Below, piece by piece: positions 32,201 to 43,937 of a DNA stretch of 64,000 nt. The notes beneath the pieces were generated by a model. That model saw only the letters and a program-made list of their open reading frames with translations. It was not told where the DNA came from and did not search any database. This stretch comes from Saccharina japonica. Taxonomy: Eukaryota > Sar > Phaeophyceae > Laminariales > Laminariaceae. Made by a program: the position numbers and the translations under genes. The DNA lies in the NCBI GenBank assembly GCA_008828725.1, contig MEHQ01002427.1, forward strand, positions 458,400 to 522,399, written 5' to 3'. Within the stretch, counting starts at the first letter, position 1, and every line of letters begins with the position of its first letter.

Positions 32201-33241
32201 GTGGTTCGGCGCCCTTCCCTTGATGGTGTGACTCGAGGCGAAGCGACCCTGACGGCGTCATGACAGCGCCATTGGGGTTCGTAGGAGGCAAACCGATGTT
32301 TTCCCCTTTTCCTCCCTCCAAGAAGATCACCTGCGGCGCGTGGGCGAGTTATTAATGCTACGATGCACTTCTCTGTTGTGTATTGTACATACAAAAAAGT
32401 ATGCGCGGTTTGTTCCCCATTCGTTTTGAACTTTGAATCCCCGGCGCGTGGCCTGCACCTGGAAATAAACTGGAACGTCCTCCGTGACTTGCAGACTGCT
32501 GTGGCATCGAATGGATGGAGATTTGTCTGTGCTCGGAGTTCGGAAGCTTGGCTTCCGAGTACTCTCTATTGCTATACGCCCACTACGTACTGCAGAATAA
32601 TACCCTCAGTCCATACGACGAGTACACAAACGTATATGCCCATACCATACGTATGATACATGCGATTGCTCGGTGCACAACACACGCGTATATATGATAC
32701 GTACACCCGTGTCGGAGTCGGAGTGCAGGAGGAGAACCCGCGACCGAAAGCCCGGATCTATCTGTGCGTCTGTGCGCTTGCAGACAAGCGCACTGGAAGA
32801 AGACACCATACTCGTACTCACTCGTATTTTATAGCACACATCGGTCAAACTGCTGGTGATGAAATGTGTTGTGATGCTCTTCTTCATGTTCCGAACCTCG
32901 TGATGAACAGGGTACCCCCCACCCCCCACACAGCATTTCTACCGTATGGAGGCCGGTTGCCCCCCTGCACGACGCATTCGGATACAAGAACAAGTCTAAA
33001 GTATCATCATATTCGGATACCCTACGTACGTACGAACTGGTGCCATTATACCGTACCAGGCCGAGACCAAAACTACGCCGCCATACGTGTACGACGGGGG
33101 CAATTCCGAACCGAGCTTGCACATACAAGTACGAATACACGATAATAATGATAGCTTTTCTTATCCCCTCACCGCAAAGTAGAATGTCCCAGAGACGATC
33201 GAACGCACCAAGCGCACCGCAGCACCTTGCAGCAGTGCCAT
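25537..33241 (-). CDS. GT4-family glycosyltransferase, probably membrane-anchored (5 exons, 779 aa)
   Basis: Retaining GT-B glycosyltransferase; donor and acceptor sugars are unknown. The CDS joins 33241-33173, 32330-31968, 30390-29149, 27441-27275 and 26035-25537, all in phase. Residues about 12-28, across the first junction, are hydrophobic (VSGTFYFA|VIFLEGG) and could form a signal anchor, placing the enzyme in ER/Golgi. Residues about 110-220 look like a small beta-sandwich (SIQITRPLNDTVFLVG, then TPIE|VLVPQNGAKPALLLESG). Residues about 250-540 form the N-terminal Rossmann half, with VYVGSLSLDGQKHIWLQQ and VVVIPPGVHATPSS. The C-terminal half has the hallmark GFVGRLAPEKGPGLFL, FVVVGDGPLRPDLE and the EX7E motif in ETFCVSNIEAMA (Glu about 671 and 679). 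Intron 2 has a GC donor. The GT4 call is firm; exon 1 is the least certain part. Confidence 0.8.
26460..26810 (+). mobile_element. TIR element, family B, carrying a nested TTAA MITE
   Basis: Landmarks in order: GGTGCAACGTG end, TTCTGAGGGTG, CTGATTTTGGAGGA, CGACGATTTGGGTTAT, the insertion, then CAGCCAAAAAAAGGTATACC and CTACCTCTATCGTAG. The nested MITE occupies 26659-26738. Confidence 0.65.
26659..26738. mobile_element. TTAA-type MITE, variant, nested in family B
   Basis: 80 bp from TTAAGAACTGGTCCCAC to CAGTTCTGAATGGGTTAA, nearly identical to 23812-23892. Confidence 0.75.
27275..27441 (-). CDS. GT4 exon 4 (start of the C-terminal half)
   Basis: Encodes residues 559-613, starting VVGFVGRLAPEKGPGLFL, with FVVVGDGPLRPDLEAMASRL. 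The acceptor AAAAAAG|GTG has a weak pyrimidine tract. The donor GACAG|GTATAG leaves phase 2. Confidence 0.82.
27545..28035 (+). mobile_element. AGATCAT-type TIR element (family F) expanded by a 9-bp satellite
   Basis: The left part (27545-27705) matches the reverse complement of 45430-45600: CTAGATCCCGTAACCTGCC, TGTGCAGGATCTGTG, ACGGCTCCCAC and TGAGCTA. It runs straight into the 9-bp satellite. Located in GT4 intron 3. Confidence 0.7.
27706..28010 (+). repeat. 9-bp satellite (ACAGATCAT)n
   Basis: About 34 units of ACAGATCAT with occasional GCAGATCAT or ACATATCAT variants. The unit is open in all frames, hence long Ile/Gln or Met/Ile/Cys frames that are not genes. Confidence 0.95.
28100..28400 (+). 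mobile_element. TIR element, family B (empty TTAA site)
   Basis: GGTGCATCGTGTTTTTTTCT end, a threefold CCAAAAACTGATTTTGGAGG duplication (28180-28230), GTCGATTTTGGGTTAACGAG with a single intact TTAA, then CAGCCAAAAAACGGTATACC and CTCTATCGTAGCACGC. Confidence 0.65.
28401..29148 (-). other. Remainder of GT4 intron 3
   Basis: Nothing recognisable besides short A and T runs. The intron ends at TGCCTC|GTGAGA on the minus strand. Confidence 0.5.
29149..30390 (-). CDS. GT4 exon 3 (N-terminal GT-B half)
   Basis: Encodes residues 145-558. It contains the rest of the beta-sandwich-like region, an acidic linker, KPLSLVYVGSLSLDGQKHIW and the ARVVVIPPGVH strand that closes the N-terminal half in GT4 enzymes. 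The acceptor is GCTTTCAG|GTG and the donor is TGCCTC|GTGAGA, phase 0. Confidence 0.82.
31363..31600 (+). repeat. Dispersed repeat, family R2 (copy 2)
   Basis: Collinear with 19072-19300, here inside GT4 intron 2 and followed by a C run and a partial duplicate of its last 50 bp (31605-31675). Confidence 0.75.
31683..31800 (-). repeat. Dispersed repeat, family R1
   Basis: ATTAGGAGTAGGGACGGTGC, CCGTCTCGAAAGGGATGCG and TGGTCAATGGTCAA, ending in a C run. Same element as at 51.0, 51.3, 55.7 and 58.4 kb. Confidence 0.75.
31968..32330 (-). CDS. GT4 exon 2 (luminal stem, start of beta-sandwich, GC donor)
   Basis: Encodes residues 24-144: a Gly/Pro/Asp-rich stem, then SIQITRPLNDTVFLVGHVVV and AFDTRGFTPSADTPIE. 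The acceptor is GCCGCAG|GTG. The donor is ATCGAG|GCAAGT, a consensus GC-AG donor, and it makes the sensible join TPIE|VLVPQNG. A weak in-phase GT donor further on (CAC|GTAACC) would add 13 residues in the middle of a strand. Confidence 0.72.
32331..33172 (-). other. GT4 intron 1 (inferred)
   Basis: Begins GTGAGG after the candidate first exon and ends GCCGCAG. It has CGTACGTAC-type motifs and no repeat longer than a few units. If the first exon is wrong, this is upstream sequence. Confidence 0.4.
33173..33241 (-). CDS. GT4 exon 1 (candidate start and signal anchor)
   Basis: Encodes 23 residues, starting MALLQGAAVRLVRS, with donor TTTGCG|GTGAGG in phase 0. I chose it because exon 2 lacks a convincing start and this segment supplies an ATG, a basic residue pair and the first half of a hydrophobic segment. 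Other upstream exons remain possible. Confidence 0.45.
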
Positions 33242-33924
33242 CAACAAATCGGCAGGATGACACGGGCGGACTGCGGGGTGAAGTAGCTTGACTCTTTTGC
33301 GTGGGGTCTACAAAAACACTTCGTTAATTAAAAAAGAGCATATACATAATACGTAGATCCGAAAGATCTCGGATTCAAAATAAAAATTTCGATGCTGATT
33401 TCACATGGGGCGCGCCGTCCTTAGCCCGTAGCCCATTGCACGGCGAGCCAGCGGTGGGTCCCCGCAAAAGCTTCTCCCTCGGCTTGTTTGTGTCAAAATA
33501 ATTGCTGCGTGATTGCTCGGCGCACCCGCTGTCGCGCACCCAGGTCTTAGAATTCTTGTAGTGTTGCGATTATACGAACTGAATTCGAGGCTCCCACAGC
33601 AGTGACATTCGAGATTCGAAGATTCGAGCAGCATTTTGGATATTTTTATGGCATTTCGAGAGTTCCAGACGAGAAAGCGTTCTTTTTTGGCAGGGGACAA
33701 AACGCACCCGAAAGTCGGGCAAAAAAGCTCTCTTCTCTCTACGTCTACTAGGAACCGACGCAAAAATAATCGTATCGTACGAAAAAAAATACCAAAGACC
33801 ACTGCTGCAGCAGCAGAGCGGGCTCGCGGATTTTATACACCGCGCCACACTTTTAACCATCGGTGCTTGCGTGGGGTTGTCACGGTCAAGCCGGAAGCCG
33901 GAAGACCACTCGGAGGGGCTGCAG
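33242..33924. promoter_or_regulatory. Divergent promoter region between GT4 and MKP1-like genes
   Basis: About 680 bp between the inferred start codons of two oppositely oriented genes. It is AT-richer than the exons and includes a TTAATTAA site near 33325 and GATTCGA-type short repeats near 33610-33630. No specific promoter element can be named. Confidence 0.45.
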
Positions 33925-34335
33925 ATGGACGACGACTTCGTGGACGTGTTCCCCTCCGCGGGAGGGGTGGGAGATAGCCCCGTGAGAACGGCGACCCAAG
34001 AGCACCTGGGTTCAGGCAGCCCCTGGCCTCGCCCGTCTATATCGCTCTCGATTCCCGGGCTGGACACGGGGGGAGCAGCTGCGGCAGTGTCTCCAGCAAT
34101 CCCGGGCTCGCGAGGGGTGGCGACGCCGTCGCCGGCGAAGGAGGCGGAGCTCCGCAGTGCTCGCGGCGTGTCATCTGGGGCGAGGGACGAGGATGTTGTC
34201 GAGAGCCCGTCGCCCTCTCCCTTCCCAAATCGGATCGGGATGGCCTTGACGATCGACCCAGGCGGGGAGTGCGTCCCGACGGAGCTTGAGAAAAAGAGGG
34301 CTAAGCTGGAGAAGTTTCGATACGAGTGCAGCGAG
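33925..34335 (+). CDS. MKP1-like exon 1
   Basis: Encodes residues 1-137 from MDDDFVDVFPSAGG to KLEKFRYECSE. The ATG at 33925 is the first in frame. Acidic start, then a Ser/Pro-rich low-complexity region with several S-P sites. The donor GCGAG|GTGGGT is in phase 0. It joins across 11,582 bp to exon 2, completing the ECS-x-V motif that opens the phosphatase domain in MKP1 proteins. Confidence 0.75.
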
Positions 34336-37300
34336 GTGGGTGCCGCTGGGTCTTGCTTGCCCAGGCCTTGGGCAAGTTGTTCGTTGTTGCTGTTGTCGTC
34401 GTTGTTGTCGTTGTTGTTGTCGCAAGGCGGTTGGGATGCGATGATGATGATGTTGAGCAGAGAAATTTGACTTGTTTTCGTACGACAGGGAGAGCAAAAA
34501 AGACTTGCTTGTTGTGTTGTGCACCAGCAAAGCAGCAGCGCAAAGCAAGGGGAGCGGCAGGCAGTCCCACCATGTTGGATGAAGAATGGCGGAGCGCGGG
34601 GATATTTTGACTGCGAATTTGAGTTGCTGTGCTATGATGTAAATATGTTGTACAAGTAGCGTAGACTACGATGCAAACAAGTGCCGCTATGGTACGAGCT
34701 CACGCCAGCCGCCGAGCGGGCACCGAGCATCGAGACGGGTCGACTGCCTGCCCACGGTGGCCACGTCGATAACAAGGCCTGTGTTTGCTCGTCAAGCCAT
34801 GGCCCACAAAATAAAGAAACACCACCAACGCCTGTTTTGGTTTGACTCTGTGTAGGTCACGGAAGGGCCTTCCTTCCAGCCCCGTCCCCCTCTCCCGCCG
34901 TATTCCTCCAAAAATCAAGCAAAAAATAGTTAATCCGTACGTACCAGTCTCTCTTGCAAAGACCAAGAGGTACTATACGAGTACGTAATTAAAGAGTTCC
35001 TAAAATTTTGATGTAAGTTTTGGTCATGGATCGAGGAGGCCGGCCGTACGACGACTCCGACTGCCCTTCCCCGGCCGCCGCCGCCGCCACGGCCAAAGCC
35101 GCGTGCCGTGTCACGTGATGGCCTGGCAGCACCGGCCGCGCAGCACAGCACTCGTTCAGACCGTATGTTGCCTTCGATCTTGCGAAGGACGTCATCAGTG
35201 TTTTTTTACGAGTTTTATTTTTTCAATTTTTCAATTTTTCAATTTTTCAATTTTTTCCTGTTCGGCCACCACCACCGTTGACGAAAGATAGCAACGTCGA
35301 AAACGCATTTCTTTTTGTGTTGGATGTTGCCGCCACCACTCCCGCCACTACCACCACCGTCACCACTCTGTGTCCTGCTCAGGGGCGCGCTCGGGTCGGC
35401 GTTGCCACGGTGCTATAGAGTGCGTGTTGATTCATTATTCGCAGGCGCAGCTGCTGGTCCTGCTTGCTGATTGCTGCTGCTGCTGCTGCTGCTGCTGCTT
35501 CTTCTGCTGTGTTTCATAGCGTTGCAAGTGTCTCCAAACAAATGAACAGAATGGAAAATGCAGCCGTGGTCATGGTATGGTCGTACGGCCATGTTTTGAC
35601 TCTAAAATCAGGTAGTTTTTGTATTTTTCGTGTGCGCTTTTTGAAAAAGTTGGTCAGGTACGTCGTACCTGTGGTACATGTTTATTCCACTCTGTCCGAA
35701 AATGTAAAGATCTTTTGCGGTATATCATGAATACTCACCGGTCCTTAAATCTCCGGACAGAGATTAAGGGAACACGATGTTCTCGTAGAGATGTAGAGTA
35801 TGCACCACACGATACGAGTTCGATTAGGAGTACATTTATTTCATTTGGTGCACTAGATCTACGTTTTTTTGTACCAGTTTTACTTGAGAGATATTGAAAT
35901 TATATTGAAAAAAATTGGCAACTATATACGTATAGATATTGGCCTGAAGCTCCACGTTGTTGTTCATCTTGATGAGACGACGATGATATGGGCAGCGCTA
36001 CTCGTAATGCTTTTAGTTGCATTTCTAGAACTAGCAGCACAAATTGCAATCCACACGATGTACTGGTAGTCTACAGCAAGCAGTAAGTAGTAGTCTACGA
36101 TCGTATCGATCGGACCGTCATGCTGTCCCTTGTCCTTTGCTTTTGTGTATCGGTTGATGGCCGTTGGGTCGTGCCTGTTTGTGGTGTTACGGCGACTCGA
36201 TCATGCGATGGCCATCTCGGAGTCTGCTTGTTCTGTGCCCCCCCCCCCCCCCCTTCGCCTCTTCTCCAGCCGACTATGTATCGTTCGTATGATGATGATA
36301 CCTGGTGTTTTTATTTCACTCCCGTTTCATTTTTTTCTTTCATTTTGCTGACACGGGCGGTGCTTGTTTTTGTTTTTTTGCACGTTTGCACCCTCGTGGC
36401 TCGTGGCGCCGCTTTGCGCTTTGCATGGCATTGCGACATTTTTATGTACTGGGTTCGTGGTTTCTCGGGGCTGTCCCGTCGGGCCTATGATATCGTTCGA
36501 GTCGTACATATATACCATATTCTGCGCGGAGTATATATTTATATTTTTGCAAAGATTTTTGGTTATTTTTACGCAGTAAAAATGGGAGAACTATATTTGG
36601 TTTTGCTTTGTGGCTGCTTCTTATTAATATCGTACCGGTACCAGGTACGAATATTTAATACTATTAATAATAATAGTTATTGACGGCCATGGATGACTTT
36701 TTTGGGTTCAAACTTTTCTCTTGTTATCCTCTCCCAGGCGCGTGTGTGACTCTGCTGTGTGATATCCGTTGGCTTGCGTGTCCGGCCGTCTTACCTGCGT
36801 GTAGGATATACACGTATGCGATTTGATTTCCTGGTATGTACAGCGCAGCAGCAGTAGTAGTGGACTATCCTATTTTCGTATCTCTGATTTTTTGTCGTGT
36901 ACCATGCCTGGTACGTACGTGTTTTAGGTGCTTGTTTTCAGCATTCTGGAAGTACGCATATATCATAGGAAATCGGAGAGAAAAAACGTTTCCACCAACG
37001 CCGACACCTATGAATATTATATCAAATTCGTGCCGGCGTATCGGCTGGTGCGGCTTCGGAACAGACTTCAGGCGTCAGTGTTTGTCTTGTGTTTTGTTTT
37101 GTTCTTGTACCCAGGGTACCAGAGACCAGAGGGTATGTATGATATGCTCGCATTACATACCTTTTGATATAGTTTTATGTTCGGATTAGACTCCACATCG
37201 AAGACGTGACTACCCTGGTATAGATATCATACGTGACCGAATTATATGCCCTACCTATATACATATACCGGTACAGCAGTACAGCAGTATTAAACTACAG

Positions 37301-38118
37301 CTGCATGACACAACATCCTCCAGCAGCAATACAGCACAGAGTTACTGACTACCGTTTGCTAGCCTCTCTAAAGCAAGTATATACGACGAATCCTCGTTGT
37401 ATAATACAAAGTGTGTGTGTTCTTCACATTAAACCTTCCTTTCTACCCGTCGACATCCAGCACACCCAGCGATTCTTCATCCTAAAAAGGTACCAGTTCT
37501 GTGGTCACAAAACACGACACAGCAGAGATACTACGCTCAGTGCAGTAAGCAGAACAGTAGCTGTCTGACGAGTACCTCGTGTACTGCTCCTGGTCTTCTT
37601 TTTCTCAAGTCGAAATTCGAAAGAACAAATAACACAGGAGGGTGAGTTGGTGAGTTTGCTGTCCTGCTGTCTTGAAATGATGAAACGGAGTTGGCCCCCC
37701 CGCCCAGCTACGAGCTACAAACGCACTAACTATTATTTAGAAAAATTAAAAAACAACAGCTGTGAGCTCGAGGATTTCGTCGAAGCTCATCTTTGCTATA
37801 TAGCTGAGAACTATTATACAGCAGCAGCTCATTTGCATCTCTCCCCTATTAATATTAATAATATTAATATTAATATATTAATAGTTCGTAATAAAAAACG
37901 GAATCAACTGCTGAGAGCGTCAATTAACAGTAGCGTGGGTAGGCACAATTCGATGCGAGTCGACGAGGGAAGGAAAGGCTGAAGTCTTCTCGCGATAAAA
38001 ATGCAAGGCAAGAACCGTAGTGGGGGAGGAGGGAGAGGAGCCTACTTTGTGACCCCGGATCTGAGTTACGACTAGGGAGGAGAGAGAAAGGAAGGGCGAA
38101 GATAATCAATGGGATGGA

Positions 38119-38153
<35 letters not shown>

Positions 38154-41100
38154 GTTTCGTTATTTCTGCTCCTATGGGTGTTCTGGTTAGGTTAACTGCA
38201 AACCATTTGCGTAGCCAAAGCTACTACTACTTTGTAGCAGGTAAGGCTATAAGCTCCAGTAGCACAGAGCAGTCGTAGCAGCAGCAGTGTCCTTCGGTGT
38301 ACGTAGGGCCATCAGGTTCTATGTACTAACTTCGAAGTATGTACGTACAGGGTACCTGCTGCGAGTGAGTACCTGGTGTAACGTACGAGTGCATCAAGCA
38401 CACTGCTGTTTGCACAAGCAAACAAACACGCAAGATATTGTATGTTCCAACTTAACTAACCATGGAACATCTGGGGATCCTCTGGAGCAAGGAGACTTCG
38501 AGACTTCCAATATTAATTATTCAGAAAAATCGACACACAGCACACAGCAGTACCCGTCGTTTTGTTTCAGCGTTCGTGGTGGATGTGGGTCGTGGACGAG
38601 TTGTGAAACGAATTTTATTTTCGCGCACCTAACGCACCTGTCGTTTTTTTTTTTTTTTTCAAATATATTGGTAATACAGCAGCAGCAGTGTGTGTGTGTT
38701 CAGTAGCAATATGATACTCCACCGTCCAGCATGGATGGATGCCCGTGGATATGGTTGGCACAAAGGCAACCACAAGCCATGACGGTTGATCGCGGCTGTT
38801 TCAGCTTTTGAAGCTCTCTCTCTGGTTGGTCGACAGTCGACACCGTCTCCGGCCCCCTACGAGTATTGCATATAAATTCCAGCATACTTGTATACTGGTA
38901 CTTCTGTATTGAATATTGTGCTGCGCGCCGGGGGGCGAGTTTTGCTCCGATCTCCGGCCCGATTTCACGGTTTCACCCTGTGCAACAACAATGTTTGGGG
39001 CCGGAAATCGGAACGCACCGATGCCTTACGAAAATGATGGTGAATGGAGAATTTATTTCCGAACTCGGAATATATGGAGAACTCGGGCGGCCCGCCCTGC
39101 TCCCTCCCCCCTTCCCCCCCCTTCGGTTTCGCCTCCGTGGTGCCAGAGTGTGTGTTGTCTTCACATTAAACCCGTTCTTTCTACCCAACTACAAAAGTAC
39201 ACCCAGTGTACCAGATACATTTTTTTTGTATCATACACAAGTCATACATATTCGTATCATATGTTTTCGTTCGCCGATCTACGAGTACCGACAACCGAAA
39301 ATTAGGTAAAGCCGGCAGCCAGTACAGCGCATATTTCAATCCAATTTGTGTATTGCGAGTTGCTAATTTTGTTGGCGCCAAAAGGAAGGACCCCTTTCGA
39401 GTTACCTGAAGCGTTCGACATATATACATAATGTATATACTACGTACGCAATATGCCGTCCACCAAACGCACACAAGTTGACGACAGTTACTAATATCGA
39501 ATATCCTGCTTGTGCAAGTCCCTATACAGCGACGGCTATACCGTTTTACACACAAGATAGCACACTACGAGTACCGCTGTGTAGTTTATTGGCAGTATTT
39601 TATGGACCTACGAGTAGGGCCCAAATACTTCTATGCAGGTATATATAAATACGTACGTACGACGTAGTGCTTCTGGTTCTGCTCTGGTCGTTCACACAAG
39701 GTACTTGAAATTTATCGTTCTCGTATTACTTGCTTCCCTTTGCGGATGGATGCCTTCTGGCTGAAGGGGCGAGAAATTCGTCACCCAGGCAGACGGTAAC
39801 GCCTGCCAGATATGACGAGGGGACACTTGCTACAAATAATAACGCCGAGAGGGGATACCGCCTCCGCCGGATTTCCAATCCGGTTTTCTTGACATGGGGG
39901 ACATTGAAGGTCACCGAGCGATGGGTCTATGGAAAGATCCCGACGAGATATGTCCAAAGCCATTTTCGTTGTGTGTACCCCTCCCTCTAAGCCATGGTTT
40001 GCGAAAAATCGGCCCGAAAAATCACCCAAGGGGGTGTGTGTTATCTTGCGTGTTATTCATACGGTATGCATGGTGTGTACTGCTGCACTGCTGTACTACT
40101 GTACTGTTGTTACGAATATTTTTATATTTTACCAACTACATGACGTATTAGGGCCCGTATTAACGAAGATAGCAAAAATTCAATTTGGAAAAAATAAAAT
40201 TCAAATTCGCTTTTCATTGGTCAACACACGCACCAGCACCAAATATTATGCCCCAAGATCCTAATCTTTGGTGCTGGTGCGTGTTTTGGCCAATGAAAAG
40301 CGGATTTGATTTATTTTTTTTCCAACTTGATTTTTTTTCTTCTTCGTTAATACGGGCCCTTACTGTACTACTGTACTGTTGTTACGAATATTTTTATATT
40401 TTACCAACTACATGACGTATTACGGAGGTTTCGGTTGTGTGAGAGCTCGATTTAAGAGACAAAACGATTTAGGAGGGGTCAAATAGTTTTGGCTCCGGTT
40501 TTAAGCCCTTAACCCCTTAAGAACTGGTCCCACGAATTTGGGGACAACTATTTGGAATTAGTGTGGGATATTTTTTTCAGCCCTCAATTGGGTTTAAGAT
40601 AAATACCTGGTACCTTTAGGAGTGCACTCCAGTTGTGGGAACAAAACACTTGTGAATTAGAGACATATTTAGTTTTTTGCACAGCAGTGCAGTGCTACTG
40701 TAATAGGGTTATAAGTGAGGTCTACTCACACACCCCTCTCTTAAACCGTAGCCCCCCCCTGTAACCTTTGTGGGGTTCAGGTATATATAGCGACAAGAAC
40801 AAGACGAATTCGATGCTATCAGCTATTCAGTGTACAAACTCGATATATACCGGTACCGGACAATTCGATAAGTTCGGTACGGCCTCAAATACCGGCAATG
40901 TACCCCAACACTTCAATAAGGGTATTATACCCAATACCGGGGGTATTTACCCTACCGAAGTGGTTCGGTACCGGCCGCAATACCCTACCGAACTTTAGCG
41001 GAGTGTTCGGTACGGCCGCAATACCCTACCGAACTTTAGGGGAGTGTTCGGTACGGCCGCAATACCCTACCATGAATAAATACTCCGGTAAGGTTCGATG

Positions 41101-42156
41101 CGAGCTCGATATATATGATACCGGTACCCGACACTTCGGTAAGTTCGGTACCTCAATACCGGTACCCGACACTTCGTTATGTTGGGTACGCACGCCCAAA
41201 TATACCCCGGGTACCGGTATGCCCTACCGAACACACCCTCGCACGATTCGACGCTATTTATTGTCGACGAGGGAAGAACATGCTTATCTCTTCTCGTGAT
41301 CAAATGGAAGGCGCACATCGCCGTAGGGGGGGGGGTGCCTAATATGTTGCCCCGGACCTGAGTTCCGAAAAGGAAGGAGCCGGAGAAGTATGGCCAAGAT
41401 GATACATGAGAGGGAAGCCCCAATTAAGAGACCCTCTGGTATCACATAGATGTGTATTTATACGAGTACGTGGTGTGTTCTACGCACCTGGTTTCTGGTA
41501 TATCATAATTTTGCGTCCGGGATTAGTGATCCCTTATATACCAGCGTCCCTTGTCATGTTTGACCCCACTTCATGAATCTACGAAGGTCCCATAAGTGGA
41601 CACAAATGTTGTAAGGGGCCATCCCTTACAAATGACCCTGGTAAAGCAGTATGTGCATACCTGGTATATGATATGAAAATCGTAGCATCCAGGGGAGTGG
41701 TCACCGGCTCGACGTCGCTTCACGATAGTTTAGGGAACGCGCGACCGATGCACGATGCACTGCTGCTGCTTTATCATGCATCTTTCAAGTTCAGTGTTCA
41801 GTATCGACCAATCGGGAGACCTCACAGTTAACGGGTTTTTTTGTTGTCTTTTTTTTTCGAAATGGCGGACACGACGCCATGCGCAATACGGTGGTAGGGA
41901 CCAGGACGAAAGGACGGCACTAAAATCAGTAGGACGGGTTCCTCCGCTGGCTGTAGATGTATTTCATGAGCATGGGGGTGTTGTGTAGCTGTTGTGGTTA
42001 CTGGGCAACCGGTAATACGACTGCGAATGCTACGAGCACCTGGAGGCTCGAGCCGATTTTTCAAGTTTGGTCTATAAGAATTTTGAGGGAGGTCGTTGTG
42101 CCGTCGCCCTTTGCTGTTCACCCGTGGGGGTTGCAGTGAACATGGCATGACGACGA

Positions 42157-42187
<31 letters not shown>

Positions 42188-43887
42188 ACTTGCATACCGT
42201 TCATACTGAACTATGCACGCACATACATTATATACCAGGAACACAGCATCTATGAGTAGCACTCTTGGGAATCACATCATTCGTTTTCCTGGCGACCTGT
42301 GCGGCATTTATCAAGAGGGAGACAGCGTGCGTTGGCCCACTTTAAGGGGCCTGGAGTCCCTTATTCGACGTTACGCTCAACACTACTCGTACGAATGTGA
42401 GGGACCTGGTCCTTCATGCTTTCGACGAATGGTATGTGAGCTAAAACGGTGCGCAGAAAATTGAGCTCCCTCATATGCCGTTTTCTCTGGTCGCTGGATC
42501 CCTGAAAAGGGGCTACCTACTTTACGTCCAACCTCTGCCAGTATACGTATCTCTGGTATAAGGCACAGGTTAAGTATATCTGAGATTTAGTATCGAAATT
42601 ACCAATAAGTTACGTCTCCGAAGCATATACCAGTAGGATTTCAGGAATAGGTTTATGGGCGTTTTTTCGTGTTTTCGAAGTAACCATATTTTGTACCACT
42701 GGAACCACGCGCGCCACACATACTCAGATTTTTCCCATTCGTACTTACAATCCTGAATGTGCTTCTTCTGTACGTGTCTCATAGAAAAGGCGGCCCAGCT
42801 CTTTGGTCACAAACCACGAGACAGGGATAGCAGTATGCCGGGGGACCATAGTAAATAGGACCTATGATACACACAAAAACCTACATAATTCCATATTTTT
42901 AGGACCAGTATTTGGTCCTATTTACTATGGCACCCCGTATCATAGCGGTATTACGGAAGGCCATAGGAAATACCTGGTAGGACCTACGGTAGACACTAAA
43001 ACCTATATGTTTACCTCTTTTTACTAACAAAATTTGGTCCTTTCCCCCGTAATAGTAGTACCTGGTGTTCGGTGTATACCAGTATACGTAATATTTTATT
43101 GTGGTTTTTTGTTAGTTTTTCTTTTTGGCGTCGTTGGACCACGTCTTCAGCTCTGTCGATGTTACCGGCAGGCTTTCCGTTCCACCGGGTCGGAGCGGAT
43201 ACAGCCACAGCACTGCTATTGATGCACCTGGTATTATTTCAGTTACATATGTATGATACCGGTACTACTGCTGTAGTACCGGTATTTATTTTGTTTGGTA
43301 CTATTGCTTTCCGTACGAACACATGTACTACTGCTGTTACTGGAAGGTTGAGCGCTGAACATGCGACCGTCGGAAGTTCGGCGTTCGCTGTCGGTATCGT
43401 AGTATTCGTAGTTTTGCCTGGTACAATAGTGCTGGAGTTATCGTGGTCGCGACGCCAAACACACGGCGGTGTCGACCCAATGCCCCAAACGAAACGAAAC
43501 CGACTCTGGTAACTATTTCATACCCGATAGGTTACGCGGCACTAGGCACTCGTAGTTGTTGGGTTATTGGGCTTTCTGCTCGCCCCATGTTACGTTGATA
43601 TTAACACAGCAGTATAACCGGGTACCTGGTATTGGGTACGACAGCAGTAATATCATGTTTGTTGACCATTGGACAATGTGAAGCGTGATTGATTTCACTC
43701 GTACAGCAGTTGTGGTCCCTCTATAGTGCCGGTTGAGTAGTCCTGGTTGCCCGCCATAGTGCCTATGGAATCTCTTGGCACTTGGCACAGATGGGATTCA
43801 CTAGTGTAGTAGTGTGCCGAATAGTGCCGGTATTGTTGGCTGGCGCATACGGGCACCACCATAGGGACCACTACTACTACTACTATT

Positions 43888-43937
<50 letters not shown>

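Noticed and set aside
36120..36683. 187-codon frame with hydrophobic stretches in MKP1-like intron 1
   Set aside because: T-rich, low codon structure, no start context or domain; hydrophobicity follows from T content.
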